The position numbers and the translations under genes are program-made. This document shows, one piece after another, positions 1 to 9,881 of a stretch of 64,000 nucleotides of DNA (within the stretch, counting starts at the first letter, position 1; every line of letters begins with the position of its first letter). The notes beneath the pieces are model-generated. The model was not told where the DNA came from. It made no database searches and saw nothing but the letters and a program-made list of their open reading frames with translations. Source of the DNA: ZC4RG30 sp963777735 (GTDB lineage: Bacteria; Pseudomonadota; Gammaproteobacteria; Steroidobacterales; Steroidobacteraceae); the NCBI GenBank assembly GCA_963777735.1, contig CAVZRQ010000008.1, positions 1,736,001-1,800,000 on the forward strand. The letters are read 5' to 3'.

Positions 1-912
1 GACCCGATCGGCATCGATGAAACTCACCTGCTTGTTCTGGTTGTTGGCGACCGTCGTCGGCTGGGCAATGGGATAGACGTAATAATCGCCCAGGCGCGCG
101 CGCGCCGTGGACTCCGTGCCCGCGCCCCGCAGCGTGGTGGGCTGCCGCTGGCGGTTGTAACGCTGCCACCACTGCGCTTCACCATTGACGGAATTGATGT
201 CGCCCGCCACCAGCTGCACCTGCGCGTTGGTGAAGCTGGTGCCCGTCGTGTTTGTCAGGGTGATCCAGCCCTGCAGCGTAGCCTCGCCGGCAGCTTCATC
301 GAACACAGCCACATAGTCGGAAGACCACGCCAGGCCGCGCGACAGATAGGCCAGGCGGATATCCGAAGCGAGCGGCTGCGCCATGTTCGCGAGCACCGAC
401 AGCGTCGGGCTCGCGCGCAGGTTGTCGGGCACCTTGTCGAAGATCACGCGCGCCGGCACGCCGTCTTCACGCAGGATCTCGATGCGCTGCCCGATCCGCA
501 GCACCACGCCGCCGACCGTCGACAGCACCTCGGCGTTCTCGGAAGTCTCCACCCCTGTGCCCGGGTTCGTGCGCACGATGCGCACCGTCTGCCCCACGGC
601 TTTCTCCATCAGTTTGGAGGGCGTCAGCAGGTCGTAGTCGAAGTTCTGTTCGATGAGCTCGAGCCCGTTGGCGCCCACGCTCACCGACTGCGGAATGATC
701 TTCGCGGAGACGCCCTTGAACTCGATGCGCTGCATGCCCTGCGGCGCACTTCCCGCGCGGATGTGCTCGACGAGCGCGAGATCATTGTTGTACACCGTGA
801 GAGAGAGCCGTTTGTCCGGCCCATCGGACTGCACCGGCGCCTTTTCCTGCGAGGCCACGGGCAAGGCGATGCCCAGCAGCAGGAAAACCAGTATCCCTGT
901 GGGTTTACACAT
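1..912 (-). CDS. DUF4139 domain protein, secreted, C-terminus beyond window
   Basis: The reading frame starts at ATG 912 and stays open to base 1, so at least 304 residues are present and the C-terminus lies outside the window. A good AGGGAG ribosome site sits about 7 bases before the ATG. Residues 1 to about 22 form a signal peptide. The body carries DUF4139/MuiA-like hallmarks: LTNTTGTSFTNAQVQLVAGD near residue 230 and a KQVSF stretch near the break. The family is a beta-rich, usually secreted protein of unknown biochemical role. Function here is unknown. The family call is confident; there is no operon partner in view. Confidence 0.82.
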   Translation of the reverse strand, partial: MCKPTGILVFLLLGIALPVASQEKAPVQSDGPDKRLSLTVYNNDLALVEHIRAGSAPQGMQRIEFKGVSAKIIPQSVSVGANGLELIEQNFDYDLLTPSKLMEKAVGQTVRIVRTNPGTGVETSENAEVLSTVGGVVLRIGQRIEILREDGVPARVIFDKVPDNLRASPTLSVLANMAQPLASDIRLAYLSRGLAWSSDYVAVFDEAAGEATLQGWITLTNTTGTSFTNAQVQLVAGDINSVNGEAQWWQRYNRQRQPTTLRGAGTESTARARLGDYYVYPIAQPTTVANNQNKQVSFIDADRV

Positions 913-1015
913 GACGAACTCCCTGCCGGTGCATTCGTGTTGTTAAGTCCAGACCGGCCTTCAGAGAGTGCCAGAAGGCCTGGCCGAAGTAACCTCTGGA
1001 ATGCAGACGTTGCAC

Positions 1016-1489
1016 TCAAGGATCTGCCTTCCCCACGCGTCGATCGCGCGCCCGCTGGGCAACGAACTCCCCCGAGAAGCGGGCGGCAACCTCTCCGTCG
1101 AACTCCACCTTCGACTGCACAGCGATGCGCGCCCTGCCCTTGCGTTGCAGGATGTGCCGGAACCGCTCCCATGCGGTCACGGATTCCAGGCTGGAATGCG
1201 CGCTGAACGCCCCGATGACCGGCCGCTCGTAATCGATGCTGTTCCGCTGGATCACCACGCTGCTGGCGACGCCCTCGGCAGTAAGGCGCAGATGCACCAG
1301 CGACCAGGCCGAAAGGATGGCGAGCGCCGACACACTGCCGCCGAAAACGGTTTCATGGTGATTGATGTTGGGCGCCAGCGGCGCATGCAGCAACACATGA
1401 TCGACATCGGCGGCGCCCACGCGCACTCCCATGGCCCGTGACAGGGGAATCTGGGCGTGCAGATAGGCTTCAAGTTCCCGCGATTGCAT
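1016..1489 (-). CDS. Hotdog-fold thioesterase (YiiD C-terminal type)
   Basis: A 157-residue protein starting at ATG 1489. It has the pattern of the putative thioesterase family matching the C-terminal half of E. coli YiiD: an early L-H-A-P-L segment, then NHHETVFGGSVSALAILSAW around residues 42-61, where the conserved N/H and GG motif begins the hotdog helix. The family is thought to hydrolyse acyl-CoA or acyl-ACP thioesters in the cytoplasm; the substrate is unknown. Unlike E. coli YiiD there is no attached N-acetyltransferase domain. It lies between the DUF4139 gene and a small membrane protein on the same strand, about 100 bases from the former. Confidence 0.75.
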   Translation of the reverse strand: MQSRELEAYLHAQIPLSRAMGVRVGAADVDHVLLHAPLAPNINHHETVFGGSVSALAILSAWSLVHLRLTAEGVASSVVIQRNSIDYERPVIGAFSAHSSLESVTAWERFRHILQRKGRARIAVQSKVEFDGEVAARFSGEFVAQRARDRRVGKADP

Positions 1490-1528
1490 CGTCTTTCAGT
1501 AGTTGGGCTTTAAGTATGTGGCTTGCCG

Positions 1529-2062
1529 CTAGCGCTCCGGCTGCGGGTCGAAGAACCTGCGCCGTGCGCTCCGAAGGGCGTCGTCCTTCAGCCAGCTGCT
1601 CAGCGTACGGAAGTAGTTGTCCACATACTCCCGGAATTCAGGGCGCTTCGCGCTGTAATACTGCCCCAGCCAGTACCGGTAGCAGGTGCGGAGCGACACC
1701 TCCGGCACCTGCCTCGCGCGCCGGATACCGAGCAGCACCACATAGAAGCGGAGCATCGCATCCAGATTCTCGAGCTGCGCCGCCTGTGCCGTCGTCAACG
1801 CAGGACCACCGTTCCGGTGCGCATTGGCGGCCGCCAGCGCAGGCTTGATCTGGTCGTACATCGCCTGGTCTTCCACCTCGCCCCGGCCGGCAACCACCTT
1901 GCTCTCGGCAAAGCGCGTCTCCAGCATCAGCAGCACGTCTGCCGCCCGGTCCCTGCGCTGGAAGATCCAGACGAACACTGCCCACGCACCGCCGAGCAAG
2001 GCCAGCGCCGCGGCAAAGTTCTTCGCGATTTCCGAGTAATTCTTCAGATCATTGGTGTCCAT
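1529..2062 (-). CDS. Small single-pass membrane protein, unknown function
   Basis: About 177 residues beginning MDTNDLKNYSEIAKNFAAAL. A strong AGGGAGGG sits just upstream of two adjacent ATG codons; the second (2062) has the better spacing, so it was chosen over the ATG at 2065 and a GTG at 2119. One membrane helix is visible (ALALLGGAWAVFVWIFQRR, about residues 18-36), followed by a charged cytoplasmic helical domain with an ADVLLMLETRFAESK segment. This layout resembles small DUF4760-like membrane proteins, but I cannot assign a family. Its start region faces the divergent ABC transporter operon. Confidence 0.6.
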   Translation of the reverse strand: MDTNDLKNYSEIAKNFAAALALLGGAWAVFVWIFQRRDRAADVLLMLETRFAESKVVAGRGEVEDQAMYDQIKPALAAANAHRNGGPALTTAQAAQLENLDAMLRFYVVLLGIRRARQVPEVSLRTCYRYWLGQYYSAKRPEFREYVDNYFRTLSSWLKDDALRSARRRFFDPQPER

Positions 2063-2242
2063 CATTCCCTCCCTGGCCGCGTGGCAGCCCCATTGGTGTT
2101 TCACCACGGCCCGGACCACCCCGAGCCTAGAGGAAGTTCACTCGCTCAACACGGTCTGCTCGCTCTCGATGCATAACCGGAGATGAAGTTTGTTACGTCA
2201 ACCGCTTTGGTTTTCCACCTCGTTCCGGCAGCATTCGCCACC

Positions 2243-3174
<932 letters not shown>

Positions 3175-3178
<4 letters not shown>

Positions 3179-3984
3179 CCACCAACTCCCTGCAAGGCGT
3201 ACTCCGCACCGATCGCCGTCCCGCGCGTGTCGGCGCGTTCGCCGCCGTGCTCACCCTCGCCTGGCGCGCCATGCTGAAGATCAAGCACGTGCCCTTCCAG
3301 CTGTTCGACGTGCTCGTGTTCCCCATCATGATGACGTTCATGTTCACCTACCTGTTCGGCGGCGCGCTGGCCGGCTCGACCGAGGTTTACCTGCAGTGGC
3401 TGGTGCCCGGCATCGTGGTACAGACCATGGTGTTCCTCACCGTGTACACCGGCGTCAGCCTCAACACGGATATCCAGAAGGGGCTGTTCGATCGGTTCAA
3501 GTCGTTGCCCATCTGGCAGCCTGCGCCTGTGGTTGGTGCACTGATGGGCGATCTCACCCGCTACGCGCTGGCCGCTACCGTGGTGATCACTGTCGGGCTG
3601 ATTCTCGGCTTCCGACCCGCCGGTGGTTTTCTAGGCGTAGTGGCCGCCATCGCGCTGATGCTGCTGTTCGTCTCGGCGGTGAGCTGGCTGTGGATCATCG
3701 TCGGCATGCTGGTGAAGACGCCCGAGTCGGTGATGACCACCAGCATGCTGCTGCTGTTTCCGATGACGTTCGTCAGCAATATCTTCGTGGATCCGAAGAC
3801 GATGCCGGGGTTCATGCAGACGATCGTGTCGTTCAATCCGGTGACGCATCTGACGAATGCGTCGCGGGGGTTGATGCATGGGAATGTCGAGGGGAAGGAT
3901 GTGTTGTGGGTGTTGATTGCGTCGGCGGTGGTTACGGCGGTGTTTGCGCCGGTTGCGATGCGGTTGTATTACCGGGAGCGCTAG
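3175..3984 (+). CDS. ABC-2 type permease, DrrB-like
   Basis: A 269-residue integral membrane partner of the preceding ATPase. ATG 3175 overlaps the ATPase stop by four bases. The sequence has six hydrophobic stretches and the ABC-2 permease pattern: LVPGIVVQTMVFLTVYTG near residue 75, the FDRFKSLPI elbow motif near 105, and a LTNASRGLMHG segment near the C-terminus that matches the family's conserved NP-x-x-x-x-ARG region. Together the pair would form a homodimeric or heterotetrameric exporter. Nothing in the flanks names the substrate. Confidence 0.88.
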
Positions 3985-4596
3985 GCCCGGGATAGGAATA
4001 ATTGCAGTGATTGCTCAGACCTTTGCCAGGGCAGATGCGGTGATGGGCGAAGTCTGTCCGATGTGCAGGGGTGTGAATGATTGCGCGGTCCAGCGAGGAG
4101 AACTGCTGGAGCATTGCTGGTGCCGAAGTGTGTCCCTGCCCGATGTGTTGAGGACTCGCTCCGTATAGCGAGAGAAATAAGCAGTGTAAGGTTGCTTGAG
4201 TATGAAATTATGAGGTGATGATTCAAAAATTGATTTGTAATAGTGATAAAGTGAAATGGTTATGCTATTTATGGCAGGTGGATGATTGGGGCAGGAAGAA
4301 CCTGAATTGTGTGCGGGACTCGGCCTCCGTTGGAGGCAGCCTGCATTTGTGAGAAGTGCATGGAGGGGGCTCGAACGAGCCAGGGACGGGCAGATCGCTC
4401 TTCACGGTGAACGAAGGTACAAATGCGACATTTTTCGGCGCAGGACACGATGCGACGTGAATGCGTCGTTCGAAGTTGTCGACTACATCAATGAGTACCA
4501 GATCGACGCCTGCCCGCGACGCACCAACATACTTTTTCCACAAGGCTTCCAAATGTCGACTTGAGCGTGTTGGAGCTCGCCGCACTCATGCACATG
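3985..4596. other. Gene-poor tract with an AT-rich island
   Basis: No convincing intact gene lies here. A six-base stem (CTCGCT 4155-4160 with AGCGAG 4167-4172) follows the ABC operon but lacks a T run. Bases about 4190-4275 are strikingly AT-rich against the high-GC surroundings. The tract then runs into a gene scrap on the minus strand (listed separately). Together with the nitric oxide reductase remains further on, this looks like a zone of past insertion and decay. Confidence 0.5.
4265..4585 (-). pseudogene. Degraded scrap resembling the neighbouring DUF6152 protein
   Basis: The minus-strand translation contains V-L-I-D-V-V-D-NFERRIHV, closely matching VIDITYGLYNFERRIHV of the intact DUF6152 protein encoded at 5153-6283. 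The DNA around 4450-4480 also aligns with that around 5475-5505, sharing CGAAGTTGT and adjacent bases. Outside this patch the similarity is lost, and the rest of the frame looks like random sequence. The likely reading is a decayed partial duplicate. The matching block is short, so chance or convergence cannot be excluded. Confidence 0.4.
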
Positions 4597-4860
4597 TCAC
4601 GTGGTTACCCGGCCATGTGGCTTGACGTAATCGAGAGTCCTGACCGCCAGGTCCGATAGAGCGACGGCGGACATCTCGCGATCAATCTTCTCTGCAAGCG
4701 GTACTTCTGCTGCTGACGGTGCCTGCGCCTGGCGTAGGGCAAGGTAGTAGGCTTCCTTGCTGTTCTCGACCACGCATTCCAGCGAGCAGAAAGGCATGTA
4801 GGCGTAGCCGCCTGCAGCAGCAGCAGCGTTGTCAGGATGCGGCTCAGGCGCCATTGCCAT
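4597..4860 (-). CDS. Hypothetical protein, possibly a fragment
   Basis: From ATG 4860 (87 residues), or with a TTG start at 4953 (118 residues). The C-terminal part reads naturally, with AYMPFCSLECVVENSKEAYY and a charged helical tail. The CxxxC pair in PFCSLEC could be half of a metal site. Third-position base choice is less GC-biased than in neighbours, suggesting foreign origin or decay. No family is recognised. It may be real or the remnant of a longer gene. Confidence 0.35.
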   Translation of the reverse strand: MAMAPEPHPDNAAAAAGGYAYMPFCSLECVVENSKEAYYLALRQAQAPSAAEVPLAEKIDREMSAVALSDLAVRTLDYVKPHGRVTT

Positions 4861-5063
4861 CCTGAAACGGATGGATCGCAAGTAAGAGACGAGAACACCG
4901 CGACAGTCAGCAGCGGTGCAAGCGCTGGTTTGCGCGCACTCTTCAACTAGCAACAGTTCGGATCGACCGGCGCAGGGACTCAGGCGTCAGGCGCGCGGCT
5001 CCAAGGCCCGCCACGCGCTTTGAACTCGTCAGCTCGACAAAGTGGAGTACGGGGTTGATTGGA

Positions 5064-5130
5064 TGGTGTAGAGAACACCACCCAAGAGTCACCGGAATAG
5101 ACCCGATTACGGCGGGGGAATTACCCCCGC
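5064..5130 (-). terminator. Two hairpins downstream of the DUF6152 gene
   Basis: Two perfect stems lie 22-90 bases beyond the minus-strand stop at 5153. The nearer has stem GCGGGGG/CCCCCGC (5112-5118 with 5124-5130) around an AATTA loop. The farther has stem TGGTGT/ACACCA (5064-5069 with 5075-5080) around AGAGA. Neither is followed by a T run on the minus strand, so they may slow polymerase or protect the 3' end rather than act as classic intrinsic terminators. Confidence 0.35.
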
Positions 5131-5152
5131 ACGTGGCCCGACCTCTTCCTGA

Positions 5153-6283
5153 CTACCGCTGAAACTCCGGCGTCATATCCTTGCAAGCGTGCTTTTCGAA
5201 CGGCACATCCGAGAGATACATGATGTCGTAGCTCTCGTAGGGCGCCGCCAGGTACACCGGATCCGTGACCGAATAGTCGCGCCGCAAAGTGACCTTCTGC
5301 GGATCGAACGTGAAGCGCTCGACGATGTGCATCTGTTCACTGCTGCGCGTGGGCGGCGACAGCACGCCCGCGGCAAACCCCACCGTATCGACCGTCAGCG
5401 TATTGCCTTCCCACTTGCCGATCGAGTGCCCGGCATAGCTCGGCTTGAGCTTCTCCGGATGCCTGGCCATGCCGACATGGATGCGGCGCTCGAAGTTGTA
5501 CAGGCCGTACGTGATGTCGATGACCTTCTGGCCACCGACGGTCTTCTGCTGGAAGCGGTTGATGGGCCAGTCTGCGGTCCAATCGCGGATGAAGCTCGTG
5601 GGCTTGCAGGCAAACCAGGGGTTGTCCTTCGGATCCAGCCTGTTGAAGGAGTCGGCAGCCTTCTTGCCCGCCTCCGTGTACACGACTCTCGGCCGCGGTG
5701 GCTGGGTAGCCTGTATCTGCTGCGATGTGATCTTGCCGGCCGCGAAATCCGGCGACATGCTCTTCGGAACCATCGAGCCGTTGCCACCGCTCGGGGGAAC
5801 GGTGAGCACGAGCTGCTCCACGGCCCAGTCGCCACTGATGTTCGGGTCGCCATCGGCCGTGCGCAGAGCGCGCTTCGAGGTATCGACCGCTTTCGTCGCG
5901 ATCTGATCGTTGCGATTCATCTTCGGCCCATCGCCGATCTTGAAGGTCTCGATGTAGCAGGCACCGGCATCCGTCCGATGCGGGTGCCCCTCGATCTCGA
6001 CGCGCGAGCCCACCACGAACATCTCTTTGGACCAACCGGAGCGTTTGATCAGCGTGGCTGCACGCATCTCGCAGCGCATGGTCGATTTCTTGCCCTTTGC
6101 GTCAACCACCTGGATCTCCATGTAGGAGTGGGGGTTGATCAGGTTCATCTTGGTCATGGTGCCGGACAAGGCCAGCGGCTTGCTCATTTCGAACTCGCCG
6201 AAGCTGTGGTGCGTCAGCGCTGGCGTGGCGAGGCCAGCCAGGGCCGTCGCGCAAAGGATCGACCGCACGTTTGTGGTTATCAT
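5153..6283 (-). CDS. DUF6152 family periplasmic protein
   Basis: A 376-residue protein starting at ATG 6283. Residues 1-25 form a signal peptide ending before HHSFGEFE. The N-terminal domain (about 25-115) fits DUF6152: conserved HHSF, then a beta-rich domain with NPHSYMEIQV and GSRVEIEGHP. The C-terminal two thirds holds YNFERRIHVG, GHSIGKWEGNTLTVDTVGF and ERFTFDP motifs common to a secreted protein family abundant in steroid- and hydrocarbon-degrading proteobacteria. The biochemical role is unknown. The start was chosen at the signal peptide; an open frame continues upstream but reads as non-coding. It stands alone, with decayed DNA on both sides. Confidence 0.78.
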   Translation of the reverse strand: MITTNVRSILCATALAGLATPALTHHSFGEFEMSKPLALSGTMTKMNLINPHSYMEIQVVDAKGKKSTMRCEMRAATLIKRSGWSKEMFVVGSRVEIEGHPHRTDAGACYIETFKIGDGPKMNRNDQIATKAVDTSKRALRTADGDPNISGDWAVEQLVLTVPPSGGNGSMVPKSMSPDFAAGKITSQQIQATQPPRPRVVYTEAGKKAADSFNRLDPKDNPWFACKPTSFIRDWTADWPINRFQQKTVGGQKVIDITYGLYNFERRIHVGMARHPEKLKPSYAGHSIGKWEGNTLTVDTVGFAAGVLSPPTRSSEQMHIVERFTFDPQKVTLRRDYSVTDPVYLAAPYESYDIMYLSDVPFEKHACKDMTPEFQR

Positions 6284-6479
6284 GGAAATGGCCCCCCGGC
6301 TTCTTTTGATCGTCTGGAACCAGTATAAGGGCGCAGTGCCTGATTGGTCGCGTCGCAAGTTGCTGGCAATGGGCGCTGCCGCCGCGCTGGGCGCACGCCG
6401 CGAGCGGATGGGATGCCGAAGCGGAGGGTGGGGCATCGGCTCTGGGGATCCGCGGAATGGCGCGCGAGACGCGATCGGC

Positions 6480-7336
6480 AGCGATCCGCTGGCGTCGGTG
6501 CGGATACGCCATCGATGAGGCACCGCGAAATACTTCTGGATCGTGCTGGCGCTGTTCCGGTGCAGATCTGCTCGGCGCGATCACCGCGCACTACCAGGTC
6601 GAGGCCAGCACTTACGGCTTTGCGCTGGCCGAATTCTGCCTATCGCTCACGCGCACCTGGCACACGCAGCTGCGGTGCTGTGGATCGCACGCGTGGCTCG
6701 GCACGGCTGTACATCGGGCCGGCGATTCTCCGGCATGAGCCGAAATTCCAGCGCTGGCGTAATTTGCTTGGGTCTGCCTGATCGTCATCGTGGTCGGCGC
6801 TTCGCGGCAGTGGTTGGCAGTGATGCAGAAGCTCGGGCTCGAAGCACAACTTCTGGTTCGGCATCAGGGCTGGGAGTACGCGACATCGGCCGCTTCTGGC
6901 AGTGGTTCCTGTTCATCGGCCTGATGCTGTGGCTAGTGCTAGTCGGCGCGCGCTGTTGCCGCGATCCGCACTGCGGCGAGAGCAAGTCGATCGTCGGGCT
7001 GCTGTTCCTGTGACGATTGCGATCGGCCTATTCTACGGCGCCGGCCTGATGTGGAACGAGCACACTCACATCTACGATGGTCGAATACTGGCGCTGGTGG
7101 CTGGTGCACCTGTGGGTAGAAGGCTTCTTCGAAGTGTTCGCGACGCTGTGATCGCGCTTCCTGTTCACAGGCTCGGCCTGATCAAGTGGCGCACAGCGAC
7201 GGTCGCCGTGCTGTTCGCAACGATCGTGTTCATGGCGGCGGTGTGCTCGGCACGCTGCACCACCTGTACTTCGCCGGCACGCCGGCGCTGTCTGCGCTCG
7301 GCGCAGTTCTCGGCGCTGGAAGTGTGCGCTGGATAA
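6480..7336 (+). pseudogene. Decayed quinol-dependent nitric oxide reductase (qNorB)
   Basis: Conserved qNOR segments appear in correct order but scattered over all three plus-strand frames: DPLASV (about 6482), KYFWIVLALF (6525), GAITAHYQVE (6575), LTRTWHTQL (6645), GRFWQWFLFIGLMLWL (6887), ESKSIVGLLFL (6978), TIAIGLFYGAGLMW (7012), HLWVEGFFEVFAT (7105), TATVAVLFATIVFM (7195) and GTLHHLYFAGTP (7245). The HLWVEGFFEVFAT block holds the histidine and glutamate that bind non-heme iron in this family. Roughly 285 of the usual 750 or so residues remain. The N-terminal half and the C-terminal end are missing, and at least five frame changes are needed to read through. The gene is dead. Confidence 0.85.
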
Positions 7337-7365
7337 AGGGCGGGCGTTTCCGCTATCCTCGCGCG

Positions 7366-7512
7366 ATGGCAAAGAGCAAGAAAGATCCGAAGGGTCAGGC
7401 GACCCGCATCCTGGCGGCCAAGGCTGCAGCTGCTAAAACAACGGGCGGAGGTTTCTCGCAGGCAATGGGGAAGCTGACGCTGCAGAAGCAGGCGCGGAAG
7501 CCTCGCGGGTAG
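7366..7512 (+). CDS. Small lysine/alanine-rich protein
   Basis: A 48-residue, strongly basic protein (MAKSKKDPKGQATRIL...). Its codon use matches the genome. It ends RKPRG and has no membrane segment. The composition suggests a nucleic-acid-associated or ribosome-associated small protein, but this is inference only. It follows the dead nitric oxide reductase directly and is transcribed in the same direction. Confidence 0.55.
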   Translation: MAKSKKDPKGQATRILAAKAAAAKTTGGGFSQAMGKLTLQKQARKPRG

Positions 7513-7564
7513 CGACGCTCGGCCGATTCAGAAAGAGAAGCCGTCAGGGAGGCCTGTTTATCTC

Positions 7565-7726
7565 ATGAGCAAGTACCTTCCGAACCCCGGATCTCGCCTT
7601 GTACTCGGCATGGTTTTGGGTATAGCCGTGGGCGCTGCGATGGACAAGGTGGGCCTGGGGCTCGCCATCGGTTTAGCGATCGGCGCTGCGTTTGCAGGAG
7701 CTGCGCGCCGCAAGGGACCGAGGTAA
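7565..7726 (+). CDS. 53-residue glycine-zipper membrane protein
   Basis: The frame runs from ATG 7565 to TAA 7724-7726. The product is MSKYLPNPGS followed by two short hydrophobic helices rich in G-x3-G spacing (VLGMVLGIAVGAA and LGLAIGLAIGAAFAGAA) and a basic tail ending RRKGPR. That is a typical small inner-membrane hairpin with glycine zippers. An AGGGAGG ribosome site lies about 12 bases upstream, slightly far. The gene is below the usual length cut-off and easily missed. It converges on GumN paralogue 1, only 7 bases away. Confidence 0.6.
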   Translation: MSKYLPNPGSRLVLGMVLGIAVGAAMDKVGLGLAIGLAIGAAFAGAARRKGPR

Positions 7727-7733
7727 CTACCGG

Positions 7734-8819
7734 CTAGTTGGGCTCCTCGACGCTGTAGCCGAGTTCCCTCAGCTTCGAGAAGTACCCAGTCGAACTCGTG
7801 GCACGAGTCGGCACTACCGCGAAGGTGGATCTGTTCTTCGCAATCGCGGCCTCGGCGGCTGCGACCCACTCCGCATCCAGTTGCTCGAGACTGAGCTTGT
7901 TCTGAAGCTCGAACTCATCGAACACCTTGAGGGCACCGGCAGGGTCCGGGATCTCGCCGCTCCGAAGGCGTTTGATCAAATCGTCTTCGCAGGGAACACG
8001 GGCCGGTGGTGCGACTTCGCTGGCTGGCGCAGGTGAATCACTGCTGGCCAGAACAGCGCGCCGTTGCTCTGAGTATTCGATGATGCGCTCCAGGTAATCC
8101 AGGCCCTGCGTGAAACACTGGTCGGCTCCGATCTCTATGTGATACGCGCTTTTCAGGATCTTGCGCGCATTGGACTTCACGACACGCTCCACATCGGGCA
8201 GGGTGCGGCGCTTCACCTTGTGCACCTTCGCCGCCTTCTCGACCACCGACATCACCGATGGCCCACGCGCCACGCGCCTCGGCCTGATTTCTGGAAGCAC
8301 CTTCTTGAGCACCTCTTCCTCCAGCATCTCGATCGCGATGAAGGGGCGCCATTTCTCGATGTCGTTGTCGCGTCCGATGTAGGTGGTCTTGAGAACGCGC
8401 CAGCGGGCATAGATCTCTGCGGGGAGCACGTCCTTCAGTGTCTTCTTGTCCGGGTTTTTGGCTGCCTTGAAAGCCGCGGGCAGAAGGGTGAGGCCTTTCA
8501 GCACGCCGACATCCGGTCGCGCAAACGCCCGGCCCGGGTAGAGCACCAGCTGCGATTCCGCAATGCGCGCGTCCATCACATCCGTGCGCCATTTCCTGCC
8601 TGCAGGCAGAAAGGCGTTGTTCGTCACCCACAACACGTGATCGCCCTTCGACACTTTCCACAGGCGCGGCACAGGCTCGCCTGTGACCACGACGGTTTCC
8701 AGTTCCTCGAGTTCTTCGAGTGGAGCGGATTGTTCGGGTGGCGGCGGCGCTTCCTCTGCCCACGCAATGCCAAACATCAGCCCGAAAGCGGTCAATACTG
8801 CCGCCAGTTTCTTCTTCAT
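7734..8819 (-). CDS. GumN/TraB-family secreted protein, paralogue 1
   Basis: A 361-residue protein starting at ATG 8819 with signal peptide MKKKLAAVLTAFGLMFGIAWA. The mature N-terminus is acidic and contains ELETVVVTGE, then LWKVSKGDHVLWV, the first strand and conserved start of the TraB/PrgY/GumN fold. It continues with W-R-x-D-V-x-x-ARIAESQ and a long helical C-terminus ending SKLRELGYSVEEPN. The family fold is metal-dependent hydrolase-like, but bacterial GumN members are uncharacterised. A paralogue is encoded at 17262-18314. The ETVVVTG start is like the TonB-box/plug start of TonB-dependent receptors. Confidence 0.75.
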   Translation of the reverse strand: MKKKLAAVLTAFGLMFGIAWAEEAPPPPEQSAPLEELEELETVVVTGEPVPRLWKVSKGDHVLWVTNNAFLPAGRKWRTDVMDARIAESQLVLYPGRAFARPDVGVLKGLTLLPAAFKAAKNPDKKTLKDVLPAEIYARWRVLKTTYIGRDNDIEKWRPFIAIEMLEEEVLKKVLPEIRPRRVARGPSVMSVVEKAAKVHKVKRRTLPDVERVVKSNARKILKSAYHIEIGADQCFTQGLDYLERIIEYSEQRRAVLASSDSPAPASEVAPPARVPCEDDLIKRLRSGEIPDPAGALKVFDEFELQNKLSLEQLDAEWVAAAEAAIAKNRSTFAVVPTRATSSTGYFSKLRELGYSVEEPN

Positions 8820-8962
8820 GAATGAACCCCGGTGCCGGGCTGGCACTTCTCTCGGACTGCGTCGGCTGCAAGAGGTTCCGGCAAGAGTAAGAACATGCCC
8901 ACATGCTGTCGTGCAGCAACGGAACTCGATGCGCCATCCGGTCGGGGTAGCATCAGTGGCAT

Positions 8963-9859
8963 ATGCCACTTCACACATCATTCCGCCTGCTCGGCCAGGC
9001 TGGCCGCCTCTGGCTCGATCGTGACGCGTTTCAGCATGCGGGTTCGCTGGCCTACTACACGCTGTTCTCTCTCGCGCCATTGGTCATCATCCTGGTGGCG
9101 ATCATTGGCGCGGTGTATGGCCAGGAAGCAGCAAGCGGTGAGATCTCGGCCGGGATACGCAACCTGGTCGGCAATCAGGCCGCGGCCGCGGTGGAGGAAG
9201 CCGTCAACCGGTCTCGCCCTGAATACGCAGGCCTGCTGCCAACCTTGCTTGGCGTGGGCGCACTGCTGTTCGGTGCCACGACGGTCTTTGCGCAGATGCA
9301 GAGCTCGCTCAACCAGTTCTGGGATGTGCGCTCGAAGCCAAACCGCAGCGGAATCCTGACGTACCTGACGGTCCGTCTGCTCTCGCTTGGCACTGTGCTG
9401 GTCATCGGCTTCCTGCTGCTGATGTCATTCGCAGTGAGCGTCGCCATCGGTGGCATGATCGAATATGCCGAGCATTGGTTCGTGGTGCCACCGCTGCTGG
9501 TCGCTGGTGTGGATCTTGTGCTTTCGTTGCTCGTGACCACCGCGCTGTTCGGCCTGCTGTTCAAGGTCCTGCCAGACGTGCTGCTGCGCTGGGACGACGT
9601 ATGGCGAGGCGCGCTGTTCACCGCCGTACTGTTCGTGTTCGGTCAGTACCTGATTTCCTTCTATCTCACGCGCATTGCGCCCGCGTCGACTTATGGGGCT
9701 GCTGGCTCGCTGGTGCTGGTGTTGCTGTGGGTCTATTACTCTTCGCTGATCCTGTTGTACGGCACGGCCCTGATAAAGGTTGCCGTGCTGCATCGTGACG
9801 GCACGTTCACACCCAAGAACACGGCGGTACGCATGAAGCTCGCGATTCACGAAGACTGA
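8963..9859 (+). CDS. YihY/BrkB-family inner membrane protein
   Basis: A 298-residue polytopic protein with about six membrane helices. Family hallmarks are present: HAGSLAYYTLFSLAPLVIIL near residue 25, FGATTVFAQMQSSLNQFWDV near 105, and the C-terminal YGAAGSLVLVLLWVYYSSLI near 245. The family was once called ribonuclease BN, but that assignment was withdrawn; members are inner-membrane proteins of uncertain, possibly transport or envelope, function. It is read divergently from GumN paralogue 1 across about 143 bases. No operon partner follows before the SOS promoter. Confidence 0.85.
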   Translation: MPLHTSFRLLGQAGRLWLDRDAFQHAGSLAYYTLFSLAPLVIILVAIIGAVYGQEAASGEISAGIRNLVGNQAAAAVEEAVNRSRPEYAGLLPTLLGVGALLFGATTVFAQMQSSLNQFWDVRSKPNRSGILTYLTVRLLSLGTVLVIGFLLLMSFAVSVAIGGMIEYAEHWFVVPPLLVAGVDLVLSLLVTTALFGLLFKVLPDVLLRWDDVWRGALFTAVLFVFGQYLISFYLTRIAPASTYGAAGSLVLVLLWVYYSSLILLYGTALIKVAVLHRDGTFTPKNTAVRMKLAIHED

Positions 9860-9881
9860 GCGCACACGCTGACGCGACGGC

